In this document: piece after piece, positions 46,233-56,038 of the stretch
How the letters are laid out: each line of letters begins with the position of its first letter
Numbering within the stretch: position 1 is the first letter of the stretch
The notes under the pieces: generated by a model
Databases searched by the model: none
Told to the model about the DNA's origin: nothing
The model's input: the letters and a program-made list of their open reading frames with translations, nothing else
NCBI GenBank assembly: GCA_023229645.1
Contig: JALNYU010000002.1
Coordinates: 309,320 to 373,319, forward strand
Length of the DNA: 64,000 nt
Direction of reading: 5' to 3'
From: Nevskia sp.
GTDB lineage: Bacteria > Pseudomonadota > Gammaproteobacteria > Nevskiales > Nevskiaceae
Program-made: the position numbers and the translations under genes

Positions 46233-47606
46233 TTAGCTGACAGCCCCACCATCCGGTTCGATCTTTTTTACTTCTGTCTCGGCGCTGCCACGGGCAAACC
46301 GCACGCGTAGGACATCGCCGGGCGCGAGTTCGGCGGCGTTGCGGATCAGGCGGCCTTCGGTGTTTTGCGCTAGTGCGTAGCCACGCTCCAACACGGCGTT
46401 TGGGTTCAGGCTGTTGAGCAATGCGCTGGCGCTGGTGAGGCGTAGGCGGCGTGTGGCTAAGAGCTGACTGCCTTGTTGCTTGAGGCGTTGGCTGAGCAGC
46501 CGCAATTGCTGTTGTTGTTGGCGGATGCCGACGCGAGGGCCGCAGGCTGCGAGGCGGTTCTGTTGGCTTTGCAGTGCGTTCGTGTGTGCATCAAGCCGGG
46601 CGCGTAGGGCGTGGCGCAGGCGTTCGTCGAGTTCGTCCAAGCGCTGCGCGCGTTCTTGCAAACGTCGCCCAGGATGCAAGGTTCGTAGCCGCGCGTCGAG
46701 GCGCAGTAAGGTTTCGCGCGCGGCGTCGGTTCGGCGGCGCATTCCGGCGGCTAGTGCAGCACTGAGATTACTGTAGCGGGTGCGGATTTCGGCGATGTCT
46801 GGCGTGGCCCGCTCGGCGGCGGCGGTGGGTGTGGCAGCGCGTAGATCAGCGACGAAATCGGCGATTGTGTAGTCCACTTCATGGCCGATGCCGCTAATTA
46901 CCGGCACGCTACAGGCGCGGATGGCGCGCGCCACGGTTTCGTCGTTGAACGCCCAGAGATCTTCCAGGGAACCGCCACCGCGTGCGAGCAGGATGACATC
47001 AACCGGCGCGCGCGTTGGCAACTCGCGCAGTGCCTGAACAATCGCCGGTGGCGCTTCCTTGCCTTGAACCGGCACCGGATAAAGCTGCACTGTCGCTAAT
47101 GGCCAGCGCCGGGCCAGCACGGTCAGAATGTCTTGCAAGGCGGCGCCGGTGCCGGAGGTGATGACGCCGATATTGCGCGGCAACGCGGGCAGGGGGCGTT
47201 TGAGTTTGGCGTCGAACAAGCCTTCGGCGTCGAGTTTCGCCTTGAGCACCTCAAATGCACGCAGCAGGGCGCCGGTACCGGCGGGCTCTAGGTGTTCGAC
47301 GATCATCTGCAGATCGCCACGCGCCGGGTAAAGCCCAATTTTTGCCCGCACCAGCACGGCATCGCCGTCTTTCGGCTGCGGCCGAACGTAGTAATTCGCG
47401 CCTTTAAACATCGCGCAGCGCAACTGCGCGCGCTCGTCTTTCAGCGTGAAATACCAATGGCCGGACGATGGCCGGGAAAAATTTGAAATCTCGCCCTGTA
47501 TCCACAGGCTCGGCAGGCTGTCTTCGAGCAGCGCGCGCAGAATCTCGGCGAGCTCGGAAACGCTGTAAATTGTTCTTGCGCCTGAAGAAATGGCGGGCGT
47601 GGTCAT
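46233..47606 (-). CDS. xseA: exodeoxyribonuclease VII large subunit
   Basis: The protein starts at ATG 47606 (MTTPAISSG), giving 457 residues. An N-terminal OB fold (YSVSELAEILRALLED, LWIQGEISNF, GHWYFTLKDERAQLRCAMFK shown in part) leads to the catalytic region (VITSGTGAALQDIL, LLARGGGSLEDLWAFND, ISGIGHEVDYTIADFVAD) and a long coiled coil. With XseB it degrades single-stranded DNA from both ends. It is divergent from guaB, as in E. coli. Confidence 0.95.
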   Translation of the reverse strand: MTTPAISSGARTIYSVSELAEILRALLEDSLPSLWIQGEISNFSRPSSGHWYFTLKDERAQLRCAMFKGANYYVRPQPKDGDAVLVRAKIGLYPARGDLQMIVEHLEPAGTGALLRAFEVLKAKLDAEGLFDAKLKRPLPALPRNIGVITSGTGAALQDILTVLARRWPLATVQLYPVPVQGKEAPPAIVQALRELPTRAPVDVILLARGGGSLEDLWAFNDETVARAIRACSVPVISGIGHEVDYTIADFVADLRAATPTAAAERATPDIAEIRTRYSNLSAALAAGMRRRTDAARETLLRLDARLRTLHPGRRLQERAQRLDELDERLRHALRARLDAHTNALQSQQNRLAACGPRVGIRQQQQQLRLLSQRLKQQGSQLLATRRLRLTSASALLNSLNPNAVLERGYALAQNTEGRLIRNAAELAPGDVLRVRFARGSAETEVKKIEPDGGAVS

Positions 47607-47739
47607 AATTGAGATGAGTTGGAGCGGCGCGCGGTAACAAACAGCATAACGGCTGCTGAATTTCGCTGTTTTGGCACGCACGGTATAAAAATCGGGACGG
47701 CAGATGTCGGGTTTTACCGCAAATTATTTATACTTGCCC

Positions 47740-49224
47740 ATGGCTACCAACGATCCCAATTCGCGCATCGATCACGAAGCGCTAACTTTCGACGATGTAC
47801 TTCTCCAGCCCGCGTATTCGGAGGTGCTGCCGCGACAGGTTGATCTGCGCACACCGCTGACGTCGCGCATCACCCTGAACATCCCGCTGCTCTCGGCGGC
47901 GATGGATACCGTCACCGAGGCGCCGCTGGCAATTGCGCTGGCGCAGGAAGGCGGCATCGGCATTATCCATAAGAACATGAGCGGCGAGCGGCAAGCCGCT
48001 GAAGTGCGCGCGGTCAAGAAATACGAGAGCGGTATCATCGCCGATCCGATTACCGTGCCGCCGGGCATGACGATCGCCGAAGTGCTGGCCCTGACCCGCG
48101 CTAACCACATATCTGGCGTGCCGGTGGTTGATGGCAGCCAGTTGGTCGGCATCGTGACCAGCCGTGATCTGCGCTTTGAAACACGCATGGATCAGCCGGT
48201 TTCGGAAATCATGACGCCGCAACCGCGCCTTGTTACCGTGAAAGAAGGCGCGCCGCGTAGCGAAGTCATCGATCTGCTGCATCAGCATCGCATCGAAAAA
48301 GTGTTGGTGATCGACGACCACTTCCAACTGCGCGGCATGATCACGGTCAAAGATATTCAGAAATCCACCGAGCATCCGCTGGCGTGTAAAGACGAACGCG
48401 GCCGCTTGCGCGTTGGCGCGGCGGTGGGCACCGGCCCGGATACCGACGAACGCGTTGCTGCGCTAGTTGAAGCTGGCGTGGATGTCATCGTCGTCGATAC
48501 CGCCCACGGCCATAGCAAAGGCGTGTTAGACCGGGTGCGCCGCATCCGCAGCCTGTACCCGGATTTGCAAATCATTGGCGGCAATATCGCCACCGCCGAA
48601 GCAGCGCTGGCCTTGGTTGAAGCCGGCGCCGACGCTGTGAAAGTCGGCATCGGGCCGGGTTCGATTTGCACGACGCGCGTTGTTGCCGGTGTCGGCGTGC
48701 CGCAGATCAGCGCAGTAATGGCAGTGGCTGCAGCGCTCAAGGAAAAGGGCATTCCGTTGATTGCCGATGGCGGCGTGCGCTATTCCGGGGATTTTGCGAA
48801 GGCGATTGCCGCTGGCGCCTATGCGGTGATGGCGGGCAGTTTGTTCGCGGGTACGGCCGAAGCGCCGGGCGAAATTGAATTGTTCCAAGGCCGTTCGTAC
48901 AAGAGCTACCGCGGCATGGGCTCGCTTGGTGCGATGAGCCAGGGCTCGAAAGATCGCTATTTCCAAGACACTACCAGCGAAGTTGAAAAGCTGGTGCCGG
49001 AAGGTATCGAAGGCCGCGTGCCGTACAAAGGCCCGATGGGTGCGATCGTGCATCAAATGATCGGCGGTTTGCGCGCCTGTATGGGCTACACCGGCTGCAA
49101 AACCACCGAAGAGCTGCGCACGCAGGCGCGCTTCGTCAAGATCACGTCGGCCGGCATGCGTGAGTCGCACGTGCACGATGTAACCATCACCAAGGAAGCG
49201 CCGAACTACCGCGTCGGATCTTGA
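47740..49224 (+). CDS. guaB: inosine-5'-monophosphate dehydrogenase
   Basis: This 494-residue enzyme oxidises IMP to XMP, the committed step of GMP synthesis. It has the opening [17 protein letters not shown], two CBS domains (about residues 90-210), the active-site cysteine loop [17 protein letters not shown] and the flap region [18 protein letters not shown] 47740 is preferred to the upstream start at 47704. guaA lies 4.9 kb downstream, after two unrelated genes, rather than next to guaB as in E. coli. Confidence 0.97.
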   Translation: MATNDPNSRIDHEALTFDDVLLQPAYSEVLPRQVDLRTPLTSRITLNIPLLSAAMDTVTEAPLAIALAQEGGIGIIHKNMSGERQAAEVRAVKKYESGIIADPITVPPGMTIAEVLALTRANHISGVPVVDGSQLVGIVTSRDLRFETRMDQPVSEIMTPQPRLVTVKEGAPRSEVIDLLHQHRIEKVLVIDDHFQLRGMITVKDIQKSTEHPLACKDERGRLRVGAAVGTGPDTDERVAALVEAGVDVIVVDTAHGHSKGVLDRVRRIRSLYPDLQIIGGNIATAEAALALVEAGADAVKVGIGPGSICTTRVVAGVGVPQISAVMAVAAALKEKGIPLIADGGVRYSGDFAKAIAAGAYAVMAGSLFAGTAEAPGEIELFQGRSYKSYRGMGSLGAMSQGSKDRYFQDTTSEVEKLVPEGIEGRVPYKGPMGAIVHQMIGGLRACMGYTGCKTTEELRTQARFVKITSAGMRESHVHDVTITKEAPNYRVGS

Positions 49225-49320
49225 AGAACTGACAGTGGTCTGCGGCGGTGTGTGGGTAAACCCGCATGCCGCCGTTGTTATTTGCGCAGCTACAAAACGC
49301 GATCTGCTCAAGGGAGAGGT

Positions 49321-51513
49321 ATGAAAAAGTTATTGTTATTGTCGGCCGCGACAACCGTTCTACTCGGCGCCTGCGCCGAACCTGCGACAAAACCCCAACA
49401 CGATGCGAAAGGAGCGGCCAATACCGTGAGTCAGCCGATCCCTGTTAACCCGTTTGCGGCGCCGAGTACGCTGCCGTACCAGCTACCGCCGTTCGACCAC
49501 ATTTCCGATGCCGACTACCGGCCAGCGTTAGACGCCGGTATGGCCGAAGAGCGGCGTGAGATCGACGCCATCGCCCACAACGCCGCAGCGCCGAGTTTTG
49601 ATAACACGATTGTCGCGATGGAGCGCGCTGGCGGCATGCTCGACCGCGCGACGACGGTGTTTTCAAACCTCATCGCCTCCAATACCAACCCGGAGCTGGA
49701 AAAGCTAAACGCCGAGTACGCACCGAAGCTGGCTGCGCACAACGACGCGATCATGTTGGATCCGGCGCTCTACGCCCGGGTAGATCAGCTTTATCAGCAA
49801 CGCGCAACGCTGGGGCTGGATACCGAATCGCTGCAACTATTAACGCGCCAACACCGGCGTTTTGTTCGTGCCGGCGCGGCGTTATCGGAGACCAGCAAAA
49901 CGCGGCTGCGTGAAATTAACGGTCAGCTGTCGAGCTTGACCACCCACTTCCAACAAAACGTGTTGAAAGGCACCAAAGACGGCGCCGTTGTCGTCGATAG
50001 CGCCGAGCTGTTAGATGGCCTTTCACCGCAGCAGATCGGCGCCGCAGCCGAGGCCGCGAAAGCGCGCGGTTTGAGCAATAAATGGCTGATCACGCTGCAA
50101 AACACGACGATCCAGCCGGTGCTGACGCAGCTCAAAGATCGCGCATTGCGTGAGCGCATCTACCGCGCATCGAGCACGCGCGGGCAAGGCGGTGAGGCGG
50201 ACAACACGGCGGTCATCGCCGATATCGTCAAGTTGCGCGCCGAGCGCGCCAAGCTGCTCGGCTATCCGACGCACGCGGCTTACGTGCTCGAAGACGAGAC
50301 TGCAGGAACGCCGGACGCCGTTAACAAAATGCTCGGCCAGCTGGCACCGGCGGCAATCGCCAATGCCCACAAAGAAGCCGCTGAAATTCAGCGCGTTATC
50401 GATCAACAAGCGCGCGCCGCACACAAGAAATCGTTCAAGGCCGAGCCTTGGGATTGGGCGTTTTACGCCGAGCAAGTTCGTAAGGCGAAATACGCCTACG
50501 ACAGCGCCGACGTTAAGCCGTATTTCGAGTTGAACCACGTACTGCAAGACGGCGTGTTCTACGCCGCCCACGCGCTATACGGTTTGAGCTTTAAGGAGCG
50601 CCACGATCTGCCGGTCTATCAGGCCGATGTTCGCGTGTTCGAAGTATTCGACGAAGACGGCGCGTCGATCGGCCTATTCCTGGCCGACTATTTCGCGCGC
50701 GACAACAAGCGCGGCGGCGCGTGGATGAGCAGCTATGTTCGGCAGTCGCAGCTCTTCGGCTTGAAGCCGGTTGTCGTCAATAATTTGAACATCTCCAAGC
50801 CGGCCGAAGGTCAGCCGGTGCTGCTGACGTTCGACGAAGTGACGACGATGTTCCACGAATTTGGCCATGGCCTGCACGGGCTACTCTCAAACGTCCGCTA
50901 CCCGCTGTTATCGGGCACTGCGGTGCCGCGCGATTTTGTTGAATATCCCTCGCAGTACAACGAAATGTGGGCGCGGGATCCCGGCGTACTGGCGAACTAC
51001 GCCAAGCACTACCAAACCGGCGCGGCGATGCCGAAAGCGCTGTTCGATAAAGTGCTCGCCGCGCAGAAATTCAACGAAGGCTTCAAAACCAGCGAATACC
51101 TCGCATCCGCTTTGCTGGACCAACGTTGGCATCAACTCTCGGCTGGCAAAACGCCTGCAGCTAGCGCTGTGGTGAGCTTTGAAGCTGAGGCCTTGCACCG
51201 CGATAAAGTTGATTACACGCTAACGCCGCCGCGCTATCGCAGCGGCTACTTCTCGCATGTTTTCGCCGGTGGTTATTCGGCCGGCTATTACGCTTATCTG
51301 TGGAGCGAAGTGCTGGCGCGGGATACCGAACATTGGATCAACACCCACGGCGGGCTGACGCGCGCCAACGGTGATTTCTTGCGTGCCAACGTGCTGTCAC
51401 GTGGCCGTTCGGAAGATCCGAAAGTATTGTTTGAGCGCTTTTATGGTGGACCTGCGGAAATCGGCCCGCTGTTGGAACATCGCGGCTTAAACGTCGGAAA
51501 AACGAAGGGATAA
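49321..51513 (+). CDS. M3 family dipeptidyl carboxypeptidase-like lipoprotein
   Basis: This 730-residue zinc metallopeptidase has HEFGHGLHG near residue 512 and the third zinc ligand in the ENxxE-like region that follows (YNEMWARDP appears here). The N terminus is a lipoprotein signal with lipobox LLGAC, so it is probably anchored in the periplasm. Dcp-type enzymes remove C-terminal dipeptides. ATG 49321 follows a GGGAGAGG ribosome-binding site; the longer frame from 49252 lacks one. Confidence 0.92.
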   Translation: MKKLLLLSAATTVLLGACAEPATKPQHDAKGAANTVSQPIPVNPFAAPSTLPYQLPPFDHISDADYRPALDAGMAEERREIDAIAHNAAAPSFDNTIVAMERAGGMLDRATTVFSNLIASNTNPELEKLNAEYAPKLAAHNDAIMLDPALYARVDQLYQQRATLGLDTESLQLLTRQHRRFVRAGAALSETSKTRLREINGQLSSLTTHFQQNVLKGTKDGAVVVDSAELLDGLSPQQIGAAAEAAKARGLSNKWLITLQNTTIQPVLTQLKDRALRERIYRASSTRGQGGEADNTAVIADIVKLRAERAKLLGYPTHAAYVLEDETAGTPDAVNKMLGQLAPAAIANAHKEAAEIQRVIDQQARAAHKKSFKAEPWDWAFYAEQVRKAKYAYDSADVKPYFELNHVLQDGVFYAAHALYGLSFKERHDLPVYQADVRVFEVFDEDGASIGLFLADYFARDNKRGGAWMSSYVRQSQLFGLKPVVVNNLNISKPAEGQPVLLTFDEVTTMFHEFGHGLHGLLSNVRYPLLSGTAVPRDFVEYPSQYNEMWARDPGVLANYAKHYQTGAAMPKALFDKVLAAQKFNEGFKTSEYLASALLDQRWHQLSAGKTPAASAVVSFEAEALHRDKVDYTLTPPRYRSGYFSHVFAGGYSAGYYAYLWSEVLARDTEHWINTHGGLTRANGDFLRANVLSRGRSEDPKVLFERFYGGPAEIGPLLEHRGLNVGKTKG

Positions 51514-51536
51514 TAAGCTCGAATCGTTTCCGATTG

Positions 51537-51573
51537 GGCGTGTGCAGCCGCTTAAATTGCGACTGCACACGCC
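51537..51573. terminator. bidirectional hairpin terminator candidate
   Basis: GGCGTGTGCAG (51537-51547) and CTGCACACGCC (51563-51573) form a perfect 11-bp stem between the convergent M3 peptidase and chemotaxis receptor genes. No strong T tract follows on either side. Confidence 0.55.
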
Positions 51574-51595
51574 ACGATCAGCTACGGCACACGGC

Positions 51596-53746
51596 TTAGG
51601 CGGCGTTTCGTACCAGACGCGGGCGCGTTGCTGCACGCACGGTCGTAGTTGCCGAAGGTAGGCGGAACACCGAAACCGCACCTTTCAGTTGCTCCGCTTG
51701 TTCCTTGAGCGACTGCGCCGCCGCTGCGGCTTCTTCAACCAGCGCCGCATTTTGCTGCGTAACCCGTTCCATATCGGATACTGCTTGGCCGCTCTGAGAA
51801 ATGCCCGCGGCTTGTTCGGTGGAGGCGAGGGCGACATCGCCCATGATCTCGGTGATGCGGCGGACGGATTGCACCGTTTCGCTCATCGTTGAGCCAGCTT
51901 CGTTGGCGCGCACCGTGCCACGCTCAACTTCGCTGGACGATTCGACAATAATCGCTTTGATTTCCCGCGCTGCCGTCGCACTCCGTAGTGCAAGGTGACG
52001 GACTTCGCTGGCAACCACTGCAAAGCCGCGGCCGTGCTCGCCAGCGCGGGCTGCTTCAACTGCCGCATTCAGAGCCAGGATGTTGGTTTGGAATGCGATG
52101 TCGTCAATCACGCCGATGATGTCGGCGATGCGCTTGGACGACTGCGCAATCGCGTTCATCATTTGCACCACCTGACCCACCGCCTTGCCGCCGCGTTCTG
52201 CAACGTCGGTGGAGCTGCGTGTCAGCTCGTTGGCGAGCTTGGCGTTATCGGCATTTTGCTGCACCGTACTCATCAACTGTTCCATCGCGGAATTGGTTTC
52301 TTCCAGACTCGCTGCTTGCTGCTCAGTGCGCGCCGACAAATCCGCGTTGCCTTGTGCAATTTCACCAGCGGCGAGGTTGATCTCGTCGATCGACCGCAAA
52401 ATCCGCCCGACCAATTCGCGTAGCTGCTGCACCGTGTTATTGGCGTCGTCGCGCAGCGCGCCAAACATGCCATCGTGATTATTGCGAATTTCTTCGGTGA
52501 GATCGCCCTGTGCCAGCGCCGATAGCACGCGGCTGACATCGGTCAGGCTGGTCTGGCAAATCTCCATTAAGTTATTCAGGTTGCCGACCATCGCCGCAAA
52601 CGTAAACTGATACCGCGCTTGGTCGCCGCGGGCGGTGAAGTCGCCCCGCATCGCCGCTTCGCTGAGCAGCAAAATTTCCTGATTGATCGCCTGCAGATTC
52701 GATTTCACCATCGCGACGGCGTTCGTAATCGCCGCTTGTTGACCGGGCAGCGGCTCCAGATCCGGCGCGAAATCACCGAGCGCGTACTGCTTCATCACGG
52801 CAACGATTTTGTTCTGCACGCCAATATGGCCGGCAGCCAGCGCATTGATCGACTCGGCCATTTCACCATACGTGCCGTGGAATTCCTCAACCGGCATCGT
52901 CGCATCGATTTCGCCTGTGACGTGCGCCTGCGCCATCTGCGATTGCGCCTGTACAAAGCGCTGCAAACTCAGCTGCATGGCCTTCATCGACCGTAGTAAG
53001 CGTCCGGTTTCGTCGTTTCCGGTTGCATCAATCGGTACGTCGAGCTGGCCGATGGCAATGGCCTCAGCAACCTGTACGGCGTCGCCGATCGGGCGCGTGA
53101 TGATGCGTACCACCCAGGTTGCGAATAGCGCCATCGCGAGTAGCAACGCGGCTAATGCGATGCCGCTGCGTACCGCGTCATGTAGAAATTGCGCGTTGAC
53201 ATCGTCGACATAAATGCCGGAGCCAATAATCCATCCCCACGGCGCAAAGCCCGCAACGTAGGAAATTTTGGGATATAAGCCTTCTACGCCGGGTTTAGAA
53301 AATTGGTAGGAAACTAGGCCGGCGCCGCTGGCTTTAACGGTATCGACAATCCTTTGGAAGAGGTTGGTACCGTCTGCGCTTTTATAGTCAACGAGGCTCT
53401 TTCCGGCCATTTCCGGCTTGAGCGCGTGCATTAGCATTTTCGGCTGCATATCTTGCACCCAGAAATACTCATTGCCTTCGTAGCGCAGAGCCTGCAGCGT
53501 ATTCAGTGCTGCGGTTTGAGCTTGCTCTTGCGTGATTTTTCCGGCCTTCGCTTCGGCTTCGTATTTAGTAACAATAGAGAGCGCGACCTCAACCACATGC
53601 TTCGTCGCCAGCTGCTTTTCGGTGAACATCGCGTCACGTTTATCGAGCAGTCCAAAGCCAGCGAGTCCCAGCGTACCTAACAAGCACAGACCAACGAGCA
53701 GCCAGAGCTTGCTTCTAATTGATAAGTCACGAAAAAATCCATTCAC
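51596..53746 (-). CDS. methyl-accepting chemotaxis protein with single Cache domain
   Basis: This 716-residue receptor has an N-terminal helix (LWLLVGLCLLGTLGLAGFGLL), a periplasmic sCache_2 domain (EYFWVQDMQPKMLMHA, GFAPWGWIIGSGIYVDD), a second helix, HAMP and the signalling hairpin with IDDIAFQTNILALNAAVEAA and GRGFAVVASEVR. The GTG start (53746) has GGAG seven bases upstream. The ligand is unknown; sCache_2 domains often bind small organic acids. There is no C-terminal CheR-binding pentapeptide. Confidence 0.95.
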   Translation of the reverse strand: MNGFFRDLSIRSKLWLLVGLCLLGTLGLAGFGLLDKRDAMFTEKQLATKHVVEVALSIVTKYEAEAKAGKITQEQAQTAALNTLQALRYEGNEYFWVQDMQPKMLMHALKPEMAGKSLVDYKSADGTNLFQRIVDTVKASGAGLVSYQFSKPGVEGLYPKISYVAGFAPWGWIIGSGIYVDDVNAQFLHDAVRSGIALAALLLAMALFATWVVRIITRPIGDAVQVAEAIAIGQLDVPIDATGNDETGRLLRSMKAMQLSLQRFVQAQSQMAQAHVTGEIDATMPVEEFHGTYGEMAESINALAAGHIGVQNKIVAVMKQYALGDFAPDLEPLPGQQAAITNAVAMVKSNLQAINQEILLLSEAAMRGDFTARGDQARYQFTFAAMVGNLNNLMEICQTSLTDVSRVLSALAQGDLTEEIRNNHDGMFGALRDDANNTVQQLRELVGRILRSIDEINLAAGEIAQGNADLSARTEQQAASLEETNSAMEQLMSTVQQNADNAKLANELTRSSTDVAERGGKAVGQVVQMMNAIAQSSKRIADIIGVIDDIAFQTNILALNAAVEAARAGEHGRGFAVVASEVRHLALRSATAAREIKAIIVESSSEVERGTVRANEAGSTMSETVQSVRRITEIMGDVALASTEQAAGISQSGQAVSDMERVTQQNAALVEEAAAAAQSLKEQAEQLKGAVSVFRLPSATTTVRAATRPRLVRNAA

Positions 53747-54159
53747 GATAGACTCCGGTGACGTTCCACTCCATGGACTAGCGGCGCCAAGCTTCCAATT
53801 TGTCGGGCGATAATTTTAGTAATAAAAGCGTTAGCAACTGAGAATGTGCAGTCTTTGTGCCACGCTTTTTGCCAAATAATCGTCGCAAATGGAATATAAA
53901 AAGTGTTTCGTATTAGCTTGCTATCGCACAATTTCCAGGTTACAGATGCGTTGGAATGGAGCTTTAGTGCCGGGTTTACGGCACGCCACCATGTGCCAGT
54001 GCGAATACCTGCGGCATAAAAGGAATGGTGCGGAACCGAGCGGGCGCATAGCGGCGCCGATGTAGCTGGGAAGGCGGCGAGGTTGGTTGCACACTGCATA
54101 AACGCGGTAACCGACCGCTCGATCGACTAAAATCGCGCTTTTCCCTAGGCAAACGCGCG
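53747..54159. other. intergenic region between receptor and guaA
   Basis: About 410 bases between divergent genes. Only short frames without protein-like composition are present. Promoters for both genes are expected but I could not choose boxes with confidence. Confidence 0.4.
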
Positions 54160-55731
54160 ATGAACATCCACGCCGACAAAATCCTCATCCTCGATTTTGG
54201 CTCGCAGTACACCCAGCTTATTGCGCGCCGGGTCCGCGAACTCGGTGTTTACTGCGAATTACACCCCTGGGACGTCAGCGACGAAGAAATTCGCAGCTTT
54301 GCGCCCAAAGGCGTAATCCTGTCTGGCGGGCCGGAATCGGTGACCGCGCTCAAAGCGCCGCGGGTGCGCGATGCCGTGTGGCAGCTCGGCGTGCCGGTGC
54401 TGGGCATTTGCTATGGCTTACAGGCGATGGCGCATCAACTGGGTGGCCGTGTTGAAGCGCACGATTCCAAGGAATTCGGCTATGCCGAAATTCGCGCGCG
54501 CGGCCATTCCGAGCTGCTACGCGACATCCAAGATCGTATGAACGAGCACGGCCACGGCCTGCTGGACGTCTGGATGAGCCACGGCGACCGCGTTGTCGAA
54601 ATGCCGCCGGGCTTTAAGTTGATTGCCTCGACCCCCGAGGTGCCGATCGCCGGCATCGCCGACGAAAGCCGCAGCTACTACGGCGTGCAGTTCCACCCGG
54701 AAGTCACCCACACGCCGCAGGGAGCCCGAATTTACGCCCGCTTTGTGCACGAGCTTTGTGGCTGCGGCAATGCCTGGACGCCCGATAACATCATTGAGGA
54801 CGCAATCGCACGCGTACGGGCGGAAGTCGGCGAGGGCCACGTGCTGCTCGGGCTTTCCGGCGGGGTTGATTCGTCGGTCGTCGCGGCACTGCTGCACAAG
54901 GCGATCGGCAAACAACTCACCTGCGTGTTCGTCGACCACGGCCTGCTGCGCCACCAGGAAGGCGATCAGGTGATGCAAATCTTCGATCTCAACCTCGGCG
55001 TTAAGGTGATCCGCGTCGATGCCGAACAACGTTTTCTCGAAGCACTCGAAGGCGTTGAAGATCCGGAAGCCAAGCGCAAAATCATCGGCCGATTATTTGT
55101 CGAAGTTTTCGAGGAAGAATCCGCCAAAATCGACAACGTGCAGTTTCTTGCTCAAGGCACAATTTATCCAGACGTCATCGAGTCCGCCGGCAGCAAAACC
55201 GGCAAAGCCCACGTCATCAAAAGCCACCATAATGTCGGCGGCCTGCCTGAGCACATGAAGCTAAAACTCGTCGAGCCGCTGCGCGAGCTATTCAAAGACG
55301 AAGTCCGTAAGCTTGGCGTTGAACTTGGTCTGCCACGGGAAATGGTTTATCGCCACCCGTTCCCAGGCCCTGGCCTTGGCGTACGCATTCTTGGTGCCGT
55401 GACCAAAGCTGCCGCCGATACCTTGCGCCTCGCAGACCACATCTTCATTGAAGAGCTGCGCAAAGCCGGCTGGTACGATAAAACTAGCCAAGCCTTCGCC
55501 GTGTTCTTGCCGGTTAAGAGCGTTGGCGTTACCGGCGATGGCCGCCGTTACGAGCCCGTAATTGCACTCCGCGCAGTTGAAACCATCGACTTCATGACCG
55601 CCCGCTGGGCGCAGCTCCCCTACGATTTACTCGACATCTGCGCTCGACGCATCGTCAATGAAATCAGCGGCGTTTCGCGCGTTGTTTACGATATTTCTGG
55701 CAAGCCGCCTGCGACAATTGAGTGGGAGTGA
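54160..55731 (+). CDS. guaA: GMP synthase (glutamine-hydrolysing)
   Basis: This 523-residue enzyme makes GMP from XMP with glutamine and ATP. The amidotransferase domain has the nucleophile in [12 protein letters not shown] and the [10 protein letters not shown] histidine/glutamate. The synthetase domain has the P-loop [15 protein letters not shown] and ends with the conserved KPPATIEWE. The 3' end of guaA is a known insertion site for genomic islands. Here an integrase gene follows 307 bases later, and the guaA reading frame itself is intact. Confidence 0.97.
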   Translation: MNIHADKILILDFGSQYTQLIARRVRELGVYCELHPWDVSDEEIRSFAPKGVILSGGPESVTALKAPRVRDAVWQLGVPVLGICYGLQAMAHQLGGRVEAHDSKEFGYAEIRARGHSELLRDIQDRMNEHGHGLLDVWMSHGDRVVEMPPGFKLIASTPEVPIAGIADESRSYYGVQFHPEVTHTPQGARIYARFVHELCGCGNAWTPDNIIEDAIARVRAEVGEGHVLLGLSGGVDSSVVAALLHKAIGKQLTCVFVDHGLLRHQEGDQVMQIFDLNLGVKVIRVDAEQRFLEALEGVEDPEAKRKIIGRLFVEVFEEESAKIDNVQFLAQGTIYPDVIESAGSKTGKAHVIKSHHNVGGLPEHMKLKLVEPLRELFKDEVRKLGVELGLPREMVYRHPFPGPGLGVRILGAVTKAAADTLRLADHIFIEELRKAGWYDKTSQAFAVFLPVKSVGVTGDGRRYEPVIALRAVETIDFMTARWAQLPYDLLDICARRIVNEISGVSRVVYDISGKPPATIEWE

Positions 55732-56038
55732 TTTGGCGTCTGGCAAGAGCTGGCAACGGTAGGCAAAAAATTCTTATAAATCATTTATATATCTTGATTT
55801 AGGCGTTTTCTGTCTGGCAAGATCAAGCACTTTCAGGCATCGCCAAGCACGAATTTTTCATGGTATGGTGCATGGCACTGATTGAGCCGATGCCATGATC
55901 TTGCTCCGATACCATGCAGCCACTTTGCGGTGAAGCATGGTATTGAAAAATTCTACGTTATTGATTTTTATCGGTAATTTTGAGTTTCTTCTGGTCTTTA
56001 TTGAGCATGGTATCGGCAGCCTGAAAAGAGGGGTGCCC
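55732..56038 (+). promoter_or_regulatory. left attachment/control region of the guaA island with clustered direct and inverted repeats
   Basis: TCTGGCAAG occurs at 55696-55704 (inside guaA), 55739-55747 and 55813-55821. A second motif, GCATGGTATCGG, is at 56005-56016, in inverted form CCGATACCATGC at 55906-55917, and as GCATGGTATTG at 55935-55945, with a further CATGGTATGG at 55859. Such clusters fit integrase arm sites or operators of the integrase promoter. The guaA end supplies the likely attL core. No attR copy was found in the window. Confidence 0.5.
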
